This document shows, piece by piece, positions 43,481 to 53,500 of a stretch of DNA of 64,000 nt; position 1 is the first letter of the stretch; each line of letters starts with the position of its first letter. The translations under genes and the position numbers were made by a program. The DNA is taken from the NCBI GenBank assembly GCA_021498095.1, contig JAIZWK010000001.1, forward strand, positions 1,661,666 to 1,725,665, written 5' to 3'. A model generated the notes under the pieces. That model was not told the DNA's origin. It did no database searches and saw only the letters and a program-made list of their open reading frames with translations. The DNA is from Candidatus Harpocratesius repetitus. Its GTDB lineage: Archaea > Asgardarchaeota > Lokiarchaeia > Sigyniarchaeales > Promethearchaeaceae.

Positions 43481-44266
43481 TTATTGATTCCAGCCCAGTT
43501 CATTCATTATCCTATCTATGAGATATTCTGTCTCTTTCAACGAAATTCCTTGGATATTTTGATCTTTTTCTGATATCAAATGAAGTTCAAGTAAATCCTG
43601 AATTGTATTTTTCCATACTTCTAAAGAGATATCGAATTCACTAAAAAAGAAATTTTGAACTTTTTTTTTTGAAAAATCTCCAAAATCCATCAACAAAGCG
43701 AGCAAATCGAAAGCAAAGGGATGGAAAACTTTTTCTTTGTATAATTGCTTTAAAACATTTATCGCGAATCCAATCTTCTTTTGTTGATAATGCAGAAAAT
43801 GAATTGTATATTTCCGTTCTGGGTGATTTTTACATACATATCCTTTGGATTTTGGGTAATTTCTACACATTTCTGGATGATTTCCATGAATAATACAATA
43901 TGGAATATTTTCAGCAGTTTTCAAAGAAGATTGTGGGAAAGAAGATTGGTGCCAAGCTAAAAATAGACATTCTTTTGATTTTTTTGAGCTATATGGGAGA
44001 AAATTCTCTGCTAATTTTGGATGTCTTTCCCAAATTTGTCGTTTGGAAGGAATATAATATCTATTTTCTTTGGTAGATGAATCAAAAATACACCATTTCT
44101 GCTGAATTTTTCGATAAAGTGTAATATATGGATGTTGATTTTTTTCTCTTATTTCTTGATGACTTGATTCAGAATAATTTGGAGAAATGAAGGATTCTGA
44201 GGATTTGAAATGGATTTGACCTTCAAATTCTATACAACATTTCCCACAGCGCGAACATTGGAACAT
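43481..44266 (-). CDS. YkgJ-type CxxCxxCC metal-cluster protein
   Basis: The 261 residues begin with the cluster motif CSRCGKCC at 4-11. Further Cys ligands of this family (PF03692, thought to bind zinc or an iron-sulfur cluster) are found in YCIIHGNHPEMCRNYP (about 119-134) and GYVCKNHP. The C-terminal 90 residues are a helical extension without known motif. Family members are suggested to act in metal-dependent modification, but no reaction is established. It is convergent with the TPR-like gene and divergent from the large membrane protein. Confidence 0.75.
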   Translation of the reverse strand: MFQCSRCGKCCIEFEGQIHFKSSESFISPNYSESSHQEIREKNQHPYITLYRKIQQKWCIFDSSTKENRYYIPSKRQIWERHPKLAENFLPYSSKKSKECLFLAWHQSSFPQSSLKTAENIPYCIIHGNHPEMCRNYPKSKGYVCKNHPERKYTIHFLHYQQKKIGFAINVLKQLYKEKVFHPFAFDLLALLMDFGDFSKKKVQNFFFSEFDISLEVWKNTIQDLLELHLISEKDQNIQGISLKETEYLIDRIMNELGWNQ

Positions 44267-44405
44267 TGATAATCATCTATAAAATTTTTCATAAATATTG
44301 ATAAAAATGCTTACTTTGAATTGAATATTTTCATTTTTCTACATTATTTTTCAAAAATGGAAGAGTTTTTTTGTTGATATTTCCATTTTAATGTAGAGAG
44401 TTGCA

Positions 44406-46859
44406 ATGCCATCGACAGATAAAAATCCAAGATTTAAAAGTAAAAAAGAAATCAGTACGTCGAAAAAAACAAGCGACAAAGAATATACACTTAAACAAAA
44501 AATATATGCAAATATCATATCTCCAATTAAATTTTTTTTTATACGGGTTAGAGAGTTATTTTTAGGGCGAACGGACAAACAACTCACAGGTGACAAGCCT
44601 ACATATCTTGGAAAAAAAATGATTTTTATTCTATTAGTTTTTACATTTACATCCTTTATGCTTTTTGCTGAAATGAATACAACTTTATTTGAAAATTCGT
44701 TTTTGGTCAATTTATTACAAATTTTAACTTTTAATCAACCATATACATTTGGAATTGGATTAAGTTTCACATTTATAGAACTCAGCTTAATTAATTGTAA
44801 TGATGTTATTCACAAATGGTTTTTCGGAAAATTATATGGCTTAAAGCAATCTCTTTTAATTATAGGGTCATTTACTGGAAATTTCTTTTTTGTACAATTC
44901 TTATTAACAAAGTCTATTGATCTATATTCTTTATTATTATTATTTGCAGGAGTATGGCTTATTTTTCAGACCATCCGCATTTTTAATGGGGCAAAAACCA
45001 TTGCGATAAAATCCGAAGCCAAAATATCAGAAAGATATTCTCCATTTTTATTTTTCATTGCTTTTCTTACTCCATTTGTAGTCTTAGGATTTTTAGTCTT
45101 TCTTTCTTGGGTGTTTAGATATTACATTGTGGTTTTTACATTAGATTACATTGGTCATCCTGATCATGATCCACAATTAGCTTTACAAATATATGCAAAA
45201 GAAATGGGAACAATTATGCCGATGATATATATCGGAATGTTTTTTGTTTTTGTTATGATGATGGCTCAAATTGTGTTAAGTCGCAAAAAAGGGGCAACAA
45301 AACGGGCTGGGGTCTATGATAATTTCACTTTTGGTTTAATTAGTTTTATTATGTTTTTGTATTCTTTGTACAATATTGCTTTATATCTTTTCTTAGATCC
45401 TAAGTTTTTAGAAGGATTTGGAAAAGTTTTAGGAAGTACTTCACATAGTGCGACTGCATTTCTGGTGGAATTTTTAATAACTATTGTTTTCTTGATTTGG
45501 ATTGTCATTGATCTTCATAAACAGTTTGAAAAAGGAATTTTATTTTTTACTAAAGATGGAATGGTATTATTCTTAATGGGAACTATTATTGCGCAGACTA
45601 CAGCAAGACTTGGAATTGTTTTGGGACATAGTAATATCAACAATTTATTAGCTAATATAATAAAATATGATTATATGGTTCTTCCATGGGTTATTCTACT
45701 GTTTTTAGGTGTTACAATTGTCTCCTACTGGATCAGACCTCAAGAGATGTCAATGTTCCTGCATATGAGTAAATCTGCTGTTCGGGATCAAGATAAAGGT
45801 ATGGAGAATATTTTACGATTTTTAAAAAGAGAATTTATTCGGCGTGGTGAAAAATTCGAAATATCACCTGATATAATTAATTCATTAAGGAAAATTACCG
45901 CTTATCCTTCTCAAGTCATTTGGTCGTTAATTTACAGGTTAAATGATCAGTATATTGATGTACATTTGCAGTTTGAAAAAGACGAGCAAAATAAGAAAAT
46001 TGTTTATTTTGACTTTCTTCCTATAACCCAGCGATATTCAAAGAGTAAAGAAGCGGAGTATAGGGCTAAAACCTATCTTTCATCCTATTTCGTGCAAAGT
46101 CTTCAAAAAAAACCTCGAAGAAAATTATCAGTTGCTAAAAAGAAGTTATCTTCATCGAAACAAAGTGATGTCTTTATTCAAAGTCTTTCTTTAACATATG
46201 CTAAAAAAGTTCAACAAGAAGAAAAAAGAAAGGAACAACTTCGTTCTGGAGAACTTTTTGATGAAAAATGGTTAAACCGAGAATTAGATAATGAAACCAA
46301 GAGTTTAGTGTATGAAATAGTGAAAAAAGAGTATATTCGTCGGATGAAACATATTTCTGATTATCCTAACGAGTATCGATTTCGAATGTCTGATATTGTA
46401 TCCACAATTGAAAAATCAACCGGTGTTCCCGTTGGACGAGTTTTTCCGCTATTATATCAATTAGCTGCAGAAAATTGGAATTTTATGCTTTCAGCTGATT
46501 TTATTGATGCAAAACATCCTGATGATCGACTTATTGAATTTCTTCCTATTGATGATTGGGAATTATATAGTGTTATGCGTGAGTATCGACCTGAATCACT
46601 AAGAGAGATTCATGTTCTAATGCAAATATGGTTTGATCGAAATATTCATTATAAACGATTAAAATTAGAAAAACTTCCACCATTAGAATATGAAGAAGAT
46701 GATGCAGAATTCGAAAGATCTTTTCGCTCTAAATGGTTCGCTCATACTATGCATTATTTTGCCCAAAATTATCATAAAAGACAAGAAGAACAAAATCTTT
46801 TAAATCGTACTTCAATTCTCTTGAAGTCTTTAAAAATGTTAGGAGTAAATATTGATTGA
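44406..46859 (+). CDS. Multi-spanning membrane protein with two cytoplasmic winged-helix-like repeats
   Basis: The product has 817 residues. A basic N-terminus (1-65) precedes about ten hydrophobic helices between 70 and 455. The cytoplasmic C-terminal half contains two copies of one module: about 466-555 (ILRFLKREFIRRGEKFEI, then YPSQVIWSLIYRLNDQYI ... YFDFLPI) and about 633-719 (VYEIVKKEYIRRMKHISD, then VPVGRVFPLLYQLAAENW ... IEFLPID). Both share K-(R/K)-E-(F/Y)-I-R-R, a helix with h-P-x-x-V-x-x-L-(I/L)-Y-x-L and a final strand ending in FLPI, a pattern like a winged helix. A basic linker (PRRKLSVAKKKLSSS) lies between them. No known family was recognised. The stop overlaps the next start by one base (TGATG), so it is the first gene of a cotranscribed row. 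Confidence 0.75.
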   Translation: MPSTDKNPRFKSKKEISTSKKTSDKEYTLKQKIYANIISPIKFFFIRVRELFLGRTDKQLTGDKPTYLGKKMIFILLVFTFTSFMLFAEMNTTLFENSFLVNLLQILTFNQPYTFGIGLSFTFIELSLINCNDVIHKWFFGKLYGLKQSLLIIGSFTGNFFFVQFLLTKSIDLYSLLLLFAGVWLIFQTIRIFNGAKTIAIKSEAKISERYSPFLFFIAFLTPFVVLGFLVFLSWVFRYYIVVFTLDYIGHPDHDPQLALQIYAKEMGTIMPMIYIGMFFVFVMMMAQIVLSRKKGATKRAGVYDNFTFGLISFIMFLYSLYNIALYLFLDPKFLEGFGKVLGSTSHSATAFLVEFLITIVFLIWIVIDLHKQFEKGILFFTKDGMVLFLMGTIIAQTTARLGIVLGHSNINNLLANIIKYDYMVLPWVILLFLGVTIVSYWIRPQEMSMFLHMSKSAVRDQDKGMENILRFLKREFIRRGEKFEISPDIINSLRKITAYPSQVIWSLIYRLNDQYIDVHLQFEKDEQNKKIVYFDFLPITQRYSKSKEAEYRAKTYLSSYFVQSLQKKPRRKLSVAKKKLSSSKQSDVFIQSLSLTYAKKVQQEEKRKEQLRSGELFDEKWLNRELDNETKSLVYEIVKKEYIRRMKHISDYPNEYRFRMSDIVSTIEKSTGVPVGRVFPLLYQLAAENWNFMLSADFIDAKHPDDRLIEFLPIDDWELYSVMREYRPESLREIHVLMQIWFDRNIHYKRLKLEKLPPLEYEEDDAEFERSFRSKWFAHTMHYFAQNYHKRQEEQNLLNRTSILLKSLKMLGVNID

Positions 46860-47422
46860 TGAATAATAACGGTATTCTTTTTTTAGTGGTAGGTAATAGT
46901 GGAAGTGGGAAGGACTCAATTATATCCGGAGTAAAAAAGCAATGGAGCATTAAAAATCCAAAGTTGATTGTTCCCCGCCGTTATATCACCAGATCTAAGC
47001 ACCCTTCAGAAAAATTTCATTCAATTTCTAAAGAAAAATTCACACAATTAAAGGAAAAGGGAAAATTTATTTTTACTTGGCATAGCTATGAGAATGATTA
47101 TGGAATTCTATCATTGATTCATAAATGGCTGGAAATGGGTCAATTCGTTATGGTAAACGTTAGTCGAAAAATTTTGAAAGAAGCAAAACAAAAATATCCT
47201 AATTGTAAAATTATTTTTGTTAAAATTCCTTATGAAATATCAGAAAAACGTATTCGATCTCGAAGAAGAGAAATTGTTGGTAGTGAAATTTATAGAGCTC
47301 GGCTAGAACGGGCTAGAAAAAACCTAATTTTAGAAGATGCTGATTTTATTGTCGACAATTCTACTGATCTTCATAATGCAGTTAAGATGGTTAAAAACTA
47401 TATAAACAAATTTATTGAATAA
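46859..47422 (+). CDS. PhnN-like ribose 1,5-bisphosphate phosphokinase
   Basis: The 187-residue P-loop kinase is of the guanylate-kinase fold. Walker A is GNSGSGKDS near 10-18; RRYITRSKHPSEKFHSIS follows the PhnN pattern RRxITRP...E.HxxxS, and the middle carries FIFTWHSYENDYGI (PhnN: FxLxWxAHGLxYGIP) and MVNVSRKIL (VxNxSRxxL). Guanylate kinases differ at these places. PhnN converts ribose 1,5-bisphosphate to PRPP using ATP. ATG 46859 is the start; the TTG three bases before it is unlikely. Coupling with the preceding gene by a one-base overlap suggests one transcript. Confidence 0.8.
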   Translation: MNNNGILFLVVGNSGSGKDSIISGVKKQWSIKNPKLIVPRRYITRSKHPSEKFHSISKEKFTQLKEKGKFIFTWHSYENDYGILSLIHKWLEMGQFVMVNVSRKILKEAKQKYPNCKIIFVKIPYEISEKRIRSRRREIVGSEIYRARLERARKNLILEDADFIVDNSTDLHNAVKMVKNYINKFIE

Positions 47423-47464
47423 CTCATTTTGATAAAATTCTACAATTCTTTACAAATGGTTAAT

Positions 47465-48037
47465 ATGAAATCAAACATAAGTCTAATAGGATTTAGGTAT
47501 GCTGGAAAAACTACTTTGGGAAGAGCACTCGCTAAAAAGTTCCATCTGAATTTTATCGATATAGACGATGAGATAATTAAAACAGCCGGTTTATCTATAT
47601 CAAAAATTTTTAAGCAAAGGGGAGAAAGATATTTTCGAGATTTAGAAGAGCAAGTAATTAATAGGGTTTATAATTCTGAAGAGAATGCAATCATTAGTCC
47701 TGGTGGAGGTGCTATTCTTTCATCAATAAATCGAACGATTATCCAGCAGAATTCATTTACGATTTATCTTAATGTAAAGAAATCTATTCTAATTGATCGT
47801 TATTGTCAGTTTCTTTATCAAGAAGATGAATATCGTCCCAAGTTAAGTCAGTTAACACTGAAAGATGAAGCTTCGCTATTACTTCAACAAAGGCAGAAAT
47901 GCTATATGGATGTTGCTGATATTGTGATTCCTTTGAATAATTCTTTAATAGTTCAAAATTTATCTATTATTATTGAAAAATTGTTGGAATTCGGCCCATC
48001 ATGGTTAAAGAAACGTATAAATTCTATTGAAGAATAA
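47465..48037 (+). CDS. aroK: Shikimate kinase, bacterial (AroK) type
   Basis: The protein has about 190 residues. Walker A is GFRYAGKTT, the shikimate/Mg site IDIDDEI, then the binding segment RGERYFRDLEEQV and the Walker B-like SPGGGAILS; the lid holds YRPKLSQL with the adenine-side Arg. This is the P-loop enzyme that phosphorylates shikimate in aromatic amino acid synthesis. Many archaea use an unrelated GHMP kinase instead. The frame extends back to TTG 47429; ATG 47465 (MKSNISLIGF) is preferred because it gives the usual distance to the P-loop. It lies 42 bases after the PhnN-like gene. Confidence 0.88.
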   Translation: MKSNISLIGFRYAGKTTLGRALAKKFHLNFIDIDDEIIKTAGLSISKIFKQRGERYFRDLEEQVINRVYNSEENAIISPGGGAILSSINRTIIQQNSFTIYLNVKKSILIDRYCQFLYQEDEYRPKLSQLTLKDEASLLLQQRQKCYMDVADIVIPLNNSLIVQNLSIIIEKLLEFGPSWLKKRINSIEE

Positions 48038-48070
48038 TAAAAGGTCAAATATTAAGGAGATTCAAAGAAA

Positions 48071-48541
48071 ATGGAAAATATTATAATAATTCTGTATTAC
48101 AGTCGGGAAAATCACACAAAAATGCTAGCCAAGCGATTTTTAGATATTTTTCGGGAATTTATACCAGAAAATTTCCGTTTAGAAATGTTGGATGCAAAGA
48201 ATTTAAACGAAATTGATTATGAAAAATTAAAAAAAAGTGCAGGATTAATAATCGGTTCTCCTGATTATTTTGGATATGTCAGCGGATATATTAAAATATT
48301 TTTTGATAATATATATCCAGAACGATTTTTATTCGAACATAGACCTGTTATTGGATTTATTACTCATGGAGGGGGCGGAAAAGCTGAAAAAAAAATGCAA
48401 GAATTATTTTCCTTTCTTAATTTTGATTTTGTCGATCCAATTATTTCAGTGAAATTGGATAAAATCACTTCAAAAATTGAAACCCAAATTCAAAAAAACT
48501 GCTTGAAAATGCTCAAATTAATTCAAGAAAAGAAGAAATAA
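48071..48541 (+). CDS. Flavodoxin-like protein
   Basis: The 156 residues have the flavodoxin fold: strand 1 and FMN-phosphate loop IIILYYSRENHTKMLAK at about 4-20, LIIGSPDYFGYVSGYIKIFFD at about 59-79 (the isoalloxazine loop, as in WrbA/FMN reductase-like proteins) and FITHGGGGKAEKKM at about 97-110. It may carry electrons or reduce FMN-dependent partners. The ribosome-binding site AAGGAGA lies at about 48054-48060. It is the last gene of the row starting at 44406. Confidence 0.85.
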   Translation: MENIIIILYYSRENHTKMLAKRFLDIFREFIPENFRLEMLDAKNLNEIDYEKLKKSAGLIIGSPDYFGYVSGYIKIFFDNIYPERFLFEHRPVIGFITHGGGGKAEKKMQELFSFLNFDFVDPIISVKLDKITSKIETQIQKNCLKMLKLIQEKKK

Positions 48542-48568
48542 ATTTTTATTTCTTATTGTGTTCTTTTT

Positions 48569-49384
48569 TCACTGATTTCGCTTTTGAATGAGTAAATCAA
48601 CCATTTCAGAAAATCCTTTACCTGCTTCTTGATTTGTGATGTATTTTGGCAAATATTTCATATCTTCTTGGAATCTGCGAATATTTGCAACTCCTACTGA
48701 ATTTGGGAAAAATTCAAACATTGGTTGATCATTAGGAGAATCACCAATAAAAAGAGCTTTATGCAAATTTATTGTGAGATCCAATTTGAGTAATTCTCTA
48801 CTTAGCCTTTGAGTCATCTTTAACTTGTTAAAATCTCCAAACCATCCATTTACATGGATGCTACTCACCTTTGTTGTTGCACCAAATTTATGAAAAATCT
48901 TTTCGATCTGGTTGATTTGTTCTTTCGAATGAGGTGGTACATCTTCACAAAAATCAACTGCCATATCAAACAAACGATATGGTTGATCTGAAGCTAATGC
49001 AAGTGTTGATATTTGATTGAAGATTTCTTCTTTAATCTTTTCAAATTTGTGGCGATTCTCCTCAATTTCTTGCTTTGATTGGTAAAAAATCATGCGAAGT
49101 TTTGATGGATTCACAGAATCATCTAAATATGCATATAATGCACCATTTTCACCTACAACCCCTTTAACCGGCCAAAGTCTGGCAATTTGATCTACCCATC
49201 CTGCACATCTCCCAGTAATTGGCACAACATAAATTCCCTCTTTTTTCAATCTCCAAAGTGCCTTATATGTTTCTGCTAATAGTTTTCCATGAAAAGTCAA
49301 TGTATCATCAATATCACAAAAAACAACTGAGATTTGACGACATGTAGAAGAAGGAATTTCTGAAAAGGGAATAAAGGTTTCCAT
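48569..49384 (-). CDS. HAD-superfamily phosphatase (type IIB, sugar-phosphatase-like)
   Basis: The product has 271 residues. The nucleophile motif DIDDTLTFHG is at about 25-34, motif II as PITGR, motif III Lys in FNKLKM and motif IV GDSPNDQPMF, the last typical of the Cof/sucrose-phosphatase/MPGP subgroup with a C2B cap. The cap lies between about 85 and 190. The substrate is not predictable; sugar phosphates or phosphoglycerate esters are most likely. It is convergent with the flavodoxin gene, with 27 bases between stops. Confidence 0.88.
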   Translation of the reverse strand: METFIPFSEIPSSTCRQISVVFCDIDDTLTFHGKLLAETYKALWRLKKEGIYVVPITGRCAGWVDQIARLWPVKGVVGENGALYAYLDDSVNPSKLRMIFYQSKQEIEENRHKFEKIKEEIFNQISTLALASDQPYRLFDMAVDFCEDVPPHSKEQINQIEKIFHKFGATTKVSSIHVNGWFGDFNKLKMTQRLSRELLKLDLTINLHKALFIGDSPNDQPMFEFFPNSVGVANIRRFQEDMKYLPKYITNQEAGKGFSEMVDLLIQKRNQ

Positions 49385-49455
49385 ATGATCAAGTGAAATT
49401 TTTATCTAATAATAAAATTTTTCAATTGAAATTAAAAAAAAAAAGCTTATTTTCA

Positions 49456-50277
49456 TTAGCGCCTTTTCCTTTTCTTTTTATCTATTTTTACAACAGATAC
49501 ATCTACTTTATAACGATGTTGTGCAATTTGGAGAAGCAATTCAAACATATTATCTTCTACATTAGGATAATATTTTTGAAATTCAGTTAAAGCATCATCA
49601 AACGATATTTTCGACCAATTCTTTAAAAGCTCGATTAGTGCTTCGCTCATATCAAAAAGCTGTTGAAATTCTTGCTGTAAAATCAAAACTTGTGATTCAT
49701 CATCGATAATATCTAATGCTTTTTTAATTAATTCTTTTTCATAATCCAATTCAATATAGCGCCAAGGTGTATTTTCAATAAAACCTTCAGTTGTAATAAC
49801 AAAAGTATCATAGGTTGGCTTTTTCTTATATTCTAAATCATAATACCATGAAAAAAGAAATGGATTTTGGTATTTTTTTGGAATAAATTGAGCGAAAAAG
49901 CGATTATAAATCGGAGCAAGGTTTTTATGTTCGTATTTTGTATGCAGTAATGTAATTGGCATATTAATAATAACTGCATGCAATATATTTTGAACGCAAT
50001 AATCTCCGTATTTTTTAAGAAGATCACGGAGATAAACTTTTTCTTTATTTTTTTCAATTTCTTCCAAATTTAGGGATAAATCTAATTTTTCATATCCTGC
50101 ATTATTTCCAGATTTGCTAAAGAAAGCAAGAAAACGATGTTCGCAACATATCCCTTCATCTATTTGTATCTTGATCAATCCAACTTTCTTGGTTTCGAAT
50201 AAACTTGAAGGAACTTCTATATCTTTTTCTTTCGAACATTCAGGACATATAATATGTACTTTCTTAGTTCCGCTCAT
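49456..50277 (-). CDS. Uncharacterised protein with an N-terminal zinc-binding motif
   Basis: The 273 residues start with CPECSKEKDIEVP (Cys 11 and 14) and ICCEHRFLAFFSKSGNNAGYEKLD (Cys 43, 44 and a His), which together may form a zinc ribbon-like site followed by a small beta domain. The remaining 200 residues are mostly helical, with a basic C-terminus KKKRKRR. No family was recognised. It is divergent from smc with 233 bases between starts, which are AT-rich and non-coding. Confidence 0.65.
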   Translation of the reverse strand: MSGTKKVHIICPECSKEKDIEVPSSLFETKKVGLIKIQIDEGICCEHRFLAFFSKSGNNAGYEKLDLSLNLEEIEKNKEKVYLRDLLKKYGDYCVQNILHAVIINMPITLLHTKYEHKNLAPIYNRFFAQFIPKKYQNPFLFSWYYDLEYKKKPTYDTFVITTEGFIENTPWRYIELDYEKELIKKALDIIDDESQVLILQQEFQQLFDMSEALIELLKNWSKISFDDALTEFQKYYPNVEDNMFELLLQIAQHRYKVDVSVVKIDKKKRKRR

Positions 50278-50510
50278 TAATTCATTCTCAAATTTCTTCC
50301 ATATTTGAATTTTTTCATTTTGTTTAACAAATGATTAATATTATTCAAATATGAATTAGAATGATATCTGGATATTATGTGATTTTAACTTATTTTTTGG
50401 ATAGTATAAGCATATTATCGTGATATATTGAAATAGTGAAAAAAAGGATAGAAATTATCATCTATTCTAGTATTCTATTAAAAAATTCAAATATTTACAA
50501 GTGATTATAG

Positions 50511-53500
50511 ATGGTTTTTATTAAACGAATGATCTGTGCAGGATTTAAAAGTTTTAGAAAACGAACAATAATAAATTTTGATAAAGGTTTTACAGCTATT
50601 GTTGGTGCCAACGGTTCAGGAAAAAGCAATATTATTGATGCATTTTCATTCGTTTTAGGTGAACTTTCATCAAAAGCACTTCGCGCAAATAACATAAGAG
50701 ATTTAATTTCTAATGGAGGGAAAGGGTTTGAACCTTCTCAGACTGCATCAGTTGAGATTATATTCGATAATTCAGATAATGGTTTTACATTAAACACTCC
50801 AGAAGTTTGTATTTTACGAAAAGTTAACCGAAAAGGCCAGAGTGTATACAAAATTAATGGAAAGAGATCCACACGGAAAGAAATTGTAAATCTTCTTGAT
50901 TTAGCGGGTTTTGTTCCTAACTCATCTAATATGATTATGCAAGGAGAACTTTTTCGATTAATTAATATGAGTTCATCAGAAAGACGCGAATTAATTGAAG
51001 AAATTGCAGGAATTGCATCATATAATAATAAAAAGCAATCTGCTGAGGAAGAGCTCGCTCAAGTACAAACCAATCTATCTCAGATTTCTCTTCTCTTGAA
51101 TGAATTATATAATCAACTAGAACAACTTGAAAAAGAAAAACAAGATGCAGAAAAATTTCTTGAACTTGAATCAAAAGAAAAAGTTCATAAAAACGCGCTT
51201 ATTTTAACTCAAATCAAAAAGAATAAAACAGATTTACAAATAATGGGTCAAAAACGGATAAAAATTACTAATCAAATAAAAATAATTAAAGAACAGCAAA
51301 ATCAAATACAAAATGACATTAGTAATATTGAAAAAGAAATTGAAGATCTTCTTCCAAAAATTAAAGTTTTACAAGATGATGAATTGTTAAAATTAACACA
51401 TCAAATGAAAAAAACAAAAGACGATATAACTGAATTGAATGCTTCCATTAAATATGCAAAACAGAGTTTATCAAATTTTGAAAATGAACGACAAAAATTA
51501 TTTTCAAAAATAAGTCAACTTGAACAAAATGAAATGAAAATTCTTCAAGAAATTGATTTTCTCAATACTAAAAAAGAAAATATTAATGAAAAAATTCAAA
51601 AAAATAAAGAGATTATCAATAATTTCGATGAACAACTAAAAAAAATCGATATCGATTATATTGAATTAAAAAATTCTGCAAAAGTTATTCAGAATGAAAT
51701 AGATCAAGTAAAAGAATATAGAGCGAAAATTAACCTTGATATTAAAGTAAATGAAGAGCAAATTCATAACTTTAAGAATCAAAAATCAAAGTTAGAAAAG
51801 AAGATTTACGAAAAATTAAAGGAAATTGAAATATTGAAAAAAACTATTAAGGATTTAGAGAAAAAACGAGCTGAGAAATTAGGATTATCCGGTGTTCAAT
51901 CATTTTCTAAAGGAAATATAGAGAAAAAAATCGAAGAATTAGAACAATTAATTAATCAATGGCAAAATGATTTGAGAAAATTAAAACCAGAACTTCTTGT
52001 AAAACAGCAGAAAGTATTTGAACTTCAATCACAATTAAAATTAGAGAAAGAATTTAATCGATCTGATAGAATCGCCCGGATATTAAAAGAATTGAGGAAT
52101 AAAAGCCAAATTAATGGAATTTATGGAAGTATCGCAGAATTAGGAACAACAGATCCAAAGTATCAAAAAGCATTAGAAATGGCAATTGGTTCCCGTTTTC
52201 AATATATTGTTGTAGATGATCAGCAAACTGGTGAAGAATGCATCAAATTTCTAAAGAAACACAATTTAGGAAGAGCATCATTTATTCCATTACAAGAAAT
52301 TAAATATTCTCCCTTTTCATATAAAATTCCTAAAAATGAAAAGATTTTTGGTCGAGCTGTCGATTTAATTGAATTTAATCAAAAATACTATCATGCTTTC
52401 GAATATATATTCGGACGCATCGTAATTGTTAAAGATATTGCCACAGCACGTATGCTTCAAATTCCTGCAAAACGGGTTACTCTCGAGGGTGATATAGTTG
52501 ACGGATCAAATTTAATGACTGGTGGAAAAATAAACCGTTCATCAGGATTTGGGTTCTTTAATAAACAAAATAATCATGATAACTTAGACAATTTGAAAAA
52601 TGAACTAAATCAATTTCAACAACATGAATCACAATTAACCCTTCAAATTCGAAATGCTCAAAATGAAATCTCTCGCTTGTACAAGATAAAAATTTCGGGT
52701 GAAAATAAAACTAAAGAAATTGGAGAACAGATCGCTATAAGTAATGCCAAAATTCAACAAATACAAATAGATATCCACAAGGATGAACAAGAAATTGAAA
52801 AAATCAATATCGAGCTTAAAGAACGACAAGGTCAATTGAATCAAAAACAAAATGAATACTACGAAGTTTCAACTAAATTGGATGGATTAAATTCTCGTTT
52901 ATCTGAAGTACAACGAAAACTTGAATCATCAGAAGAAAATAAAATAAAGCAAGAACTAAAAAAAATGGAATCAGAATTATCAAGTTTGAACCAAGAATTA
53001 AATAAAATTGAAATTGAATTGACAAAAAAGCAGACTATTTTGAATAATACAATTCGAAAAAACCGCATGGATGCTCAAACTTCTATTCAAGAAAAAAATA
53101 ATCAGATAGAGCAAATTCATCTTTCTCTTCAGCAACTTTCAGATCGTTTAAATGAACTAAAAGCAAAAGAGGCTGAATTAAGTGGAAAAATCAGTCTGAA
53201 AAGTCAAAAAGTGGCAGGATTAATTAAAGAAAGAAATGAATTAACTCTAAAACTTTCTAATAAAAGAACTAAATTAGGTGCTCTATCTAATCAAATTCAT
53301 CCACTCAATATGGAACTTAATACCCTTGAAATTAAAGGAGATGAGCTTGAAATTAAAATACAAGAGTTACATTGTCAAATTAACCCAGAAGTAAATGTTG
53401 ATTCTAATTTACTTGAAAAATTACCTGATTTTCATCAAAAAGAATTAAATAGAATTGAAAAAGCAAAAATAGATATCGGACCAGTAAATTTACGTGCAAT

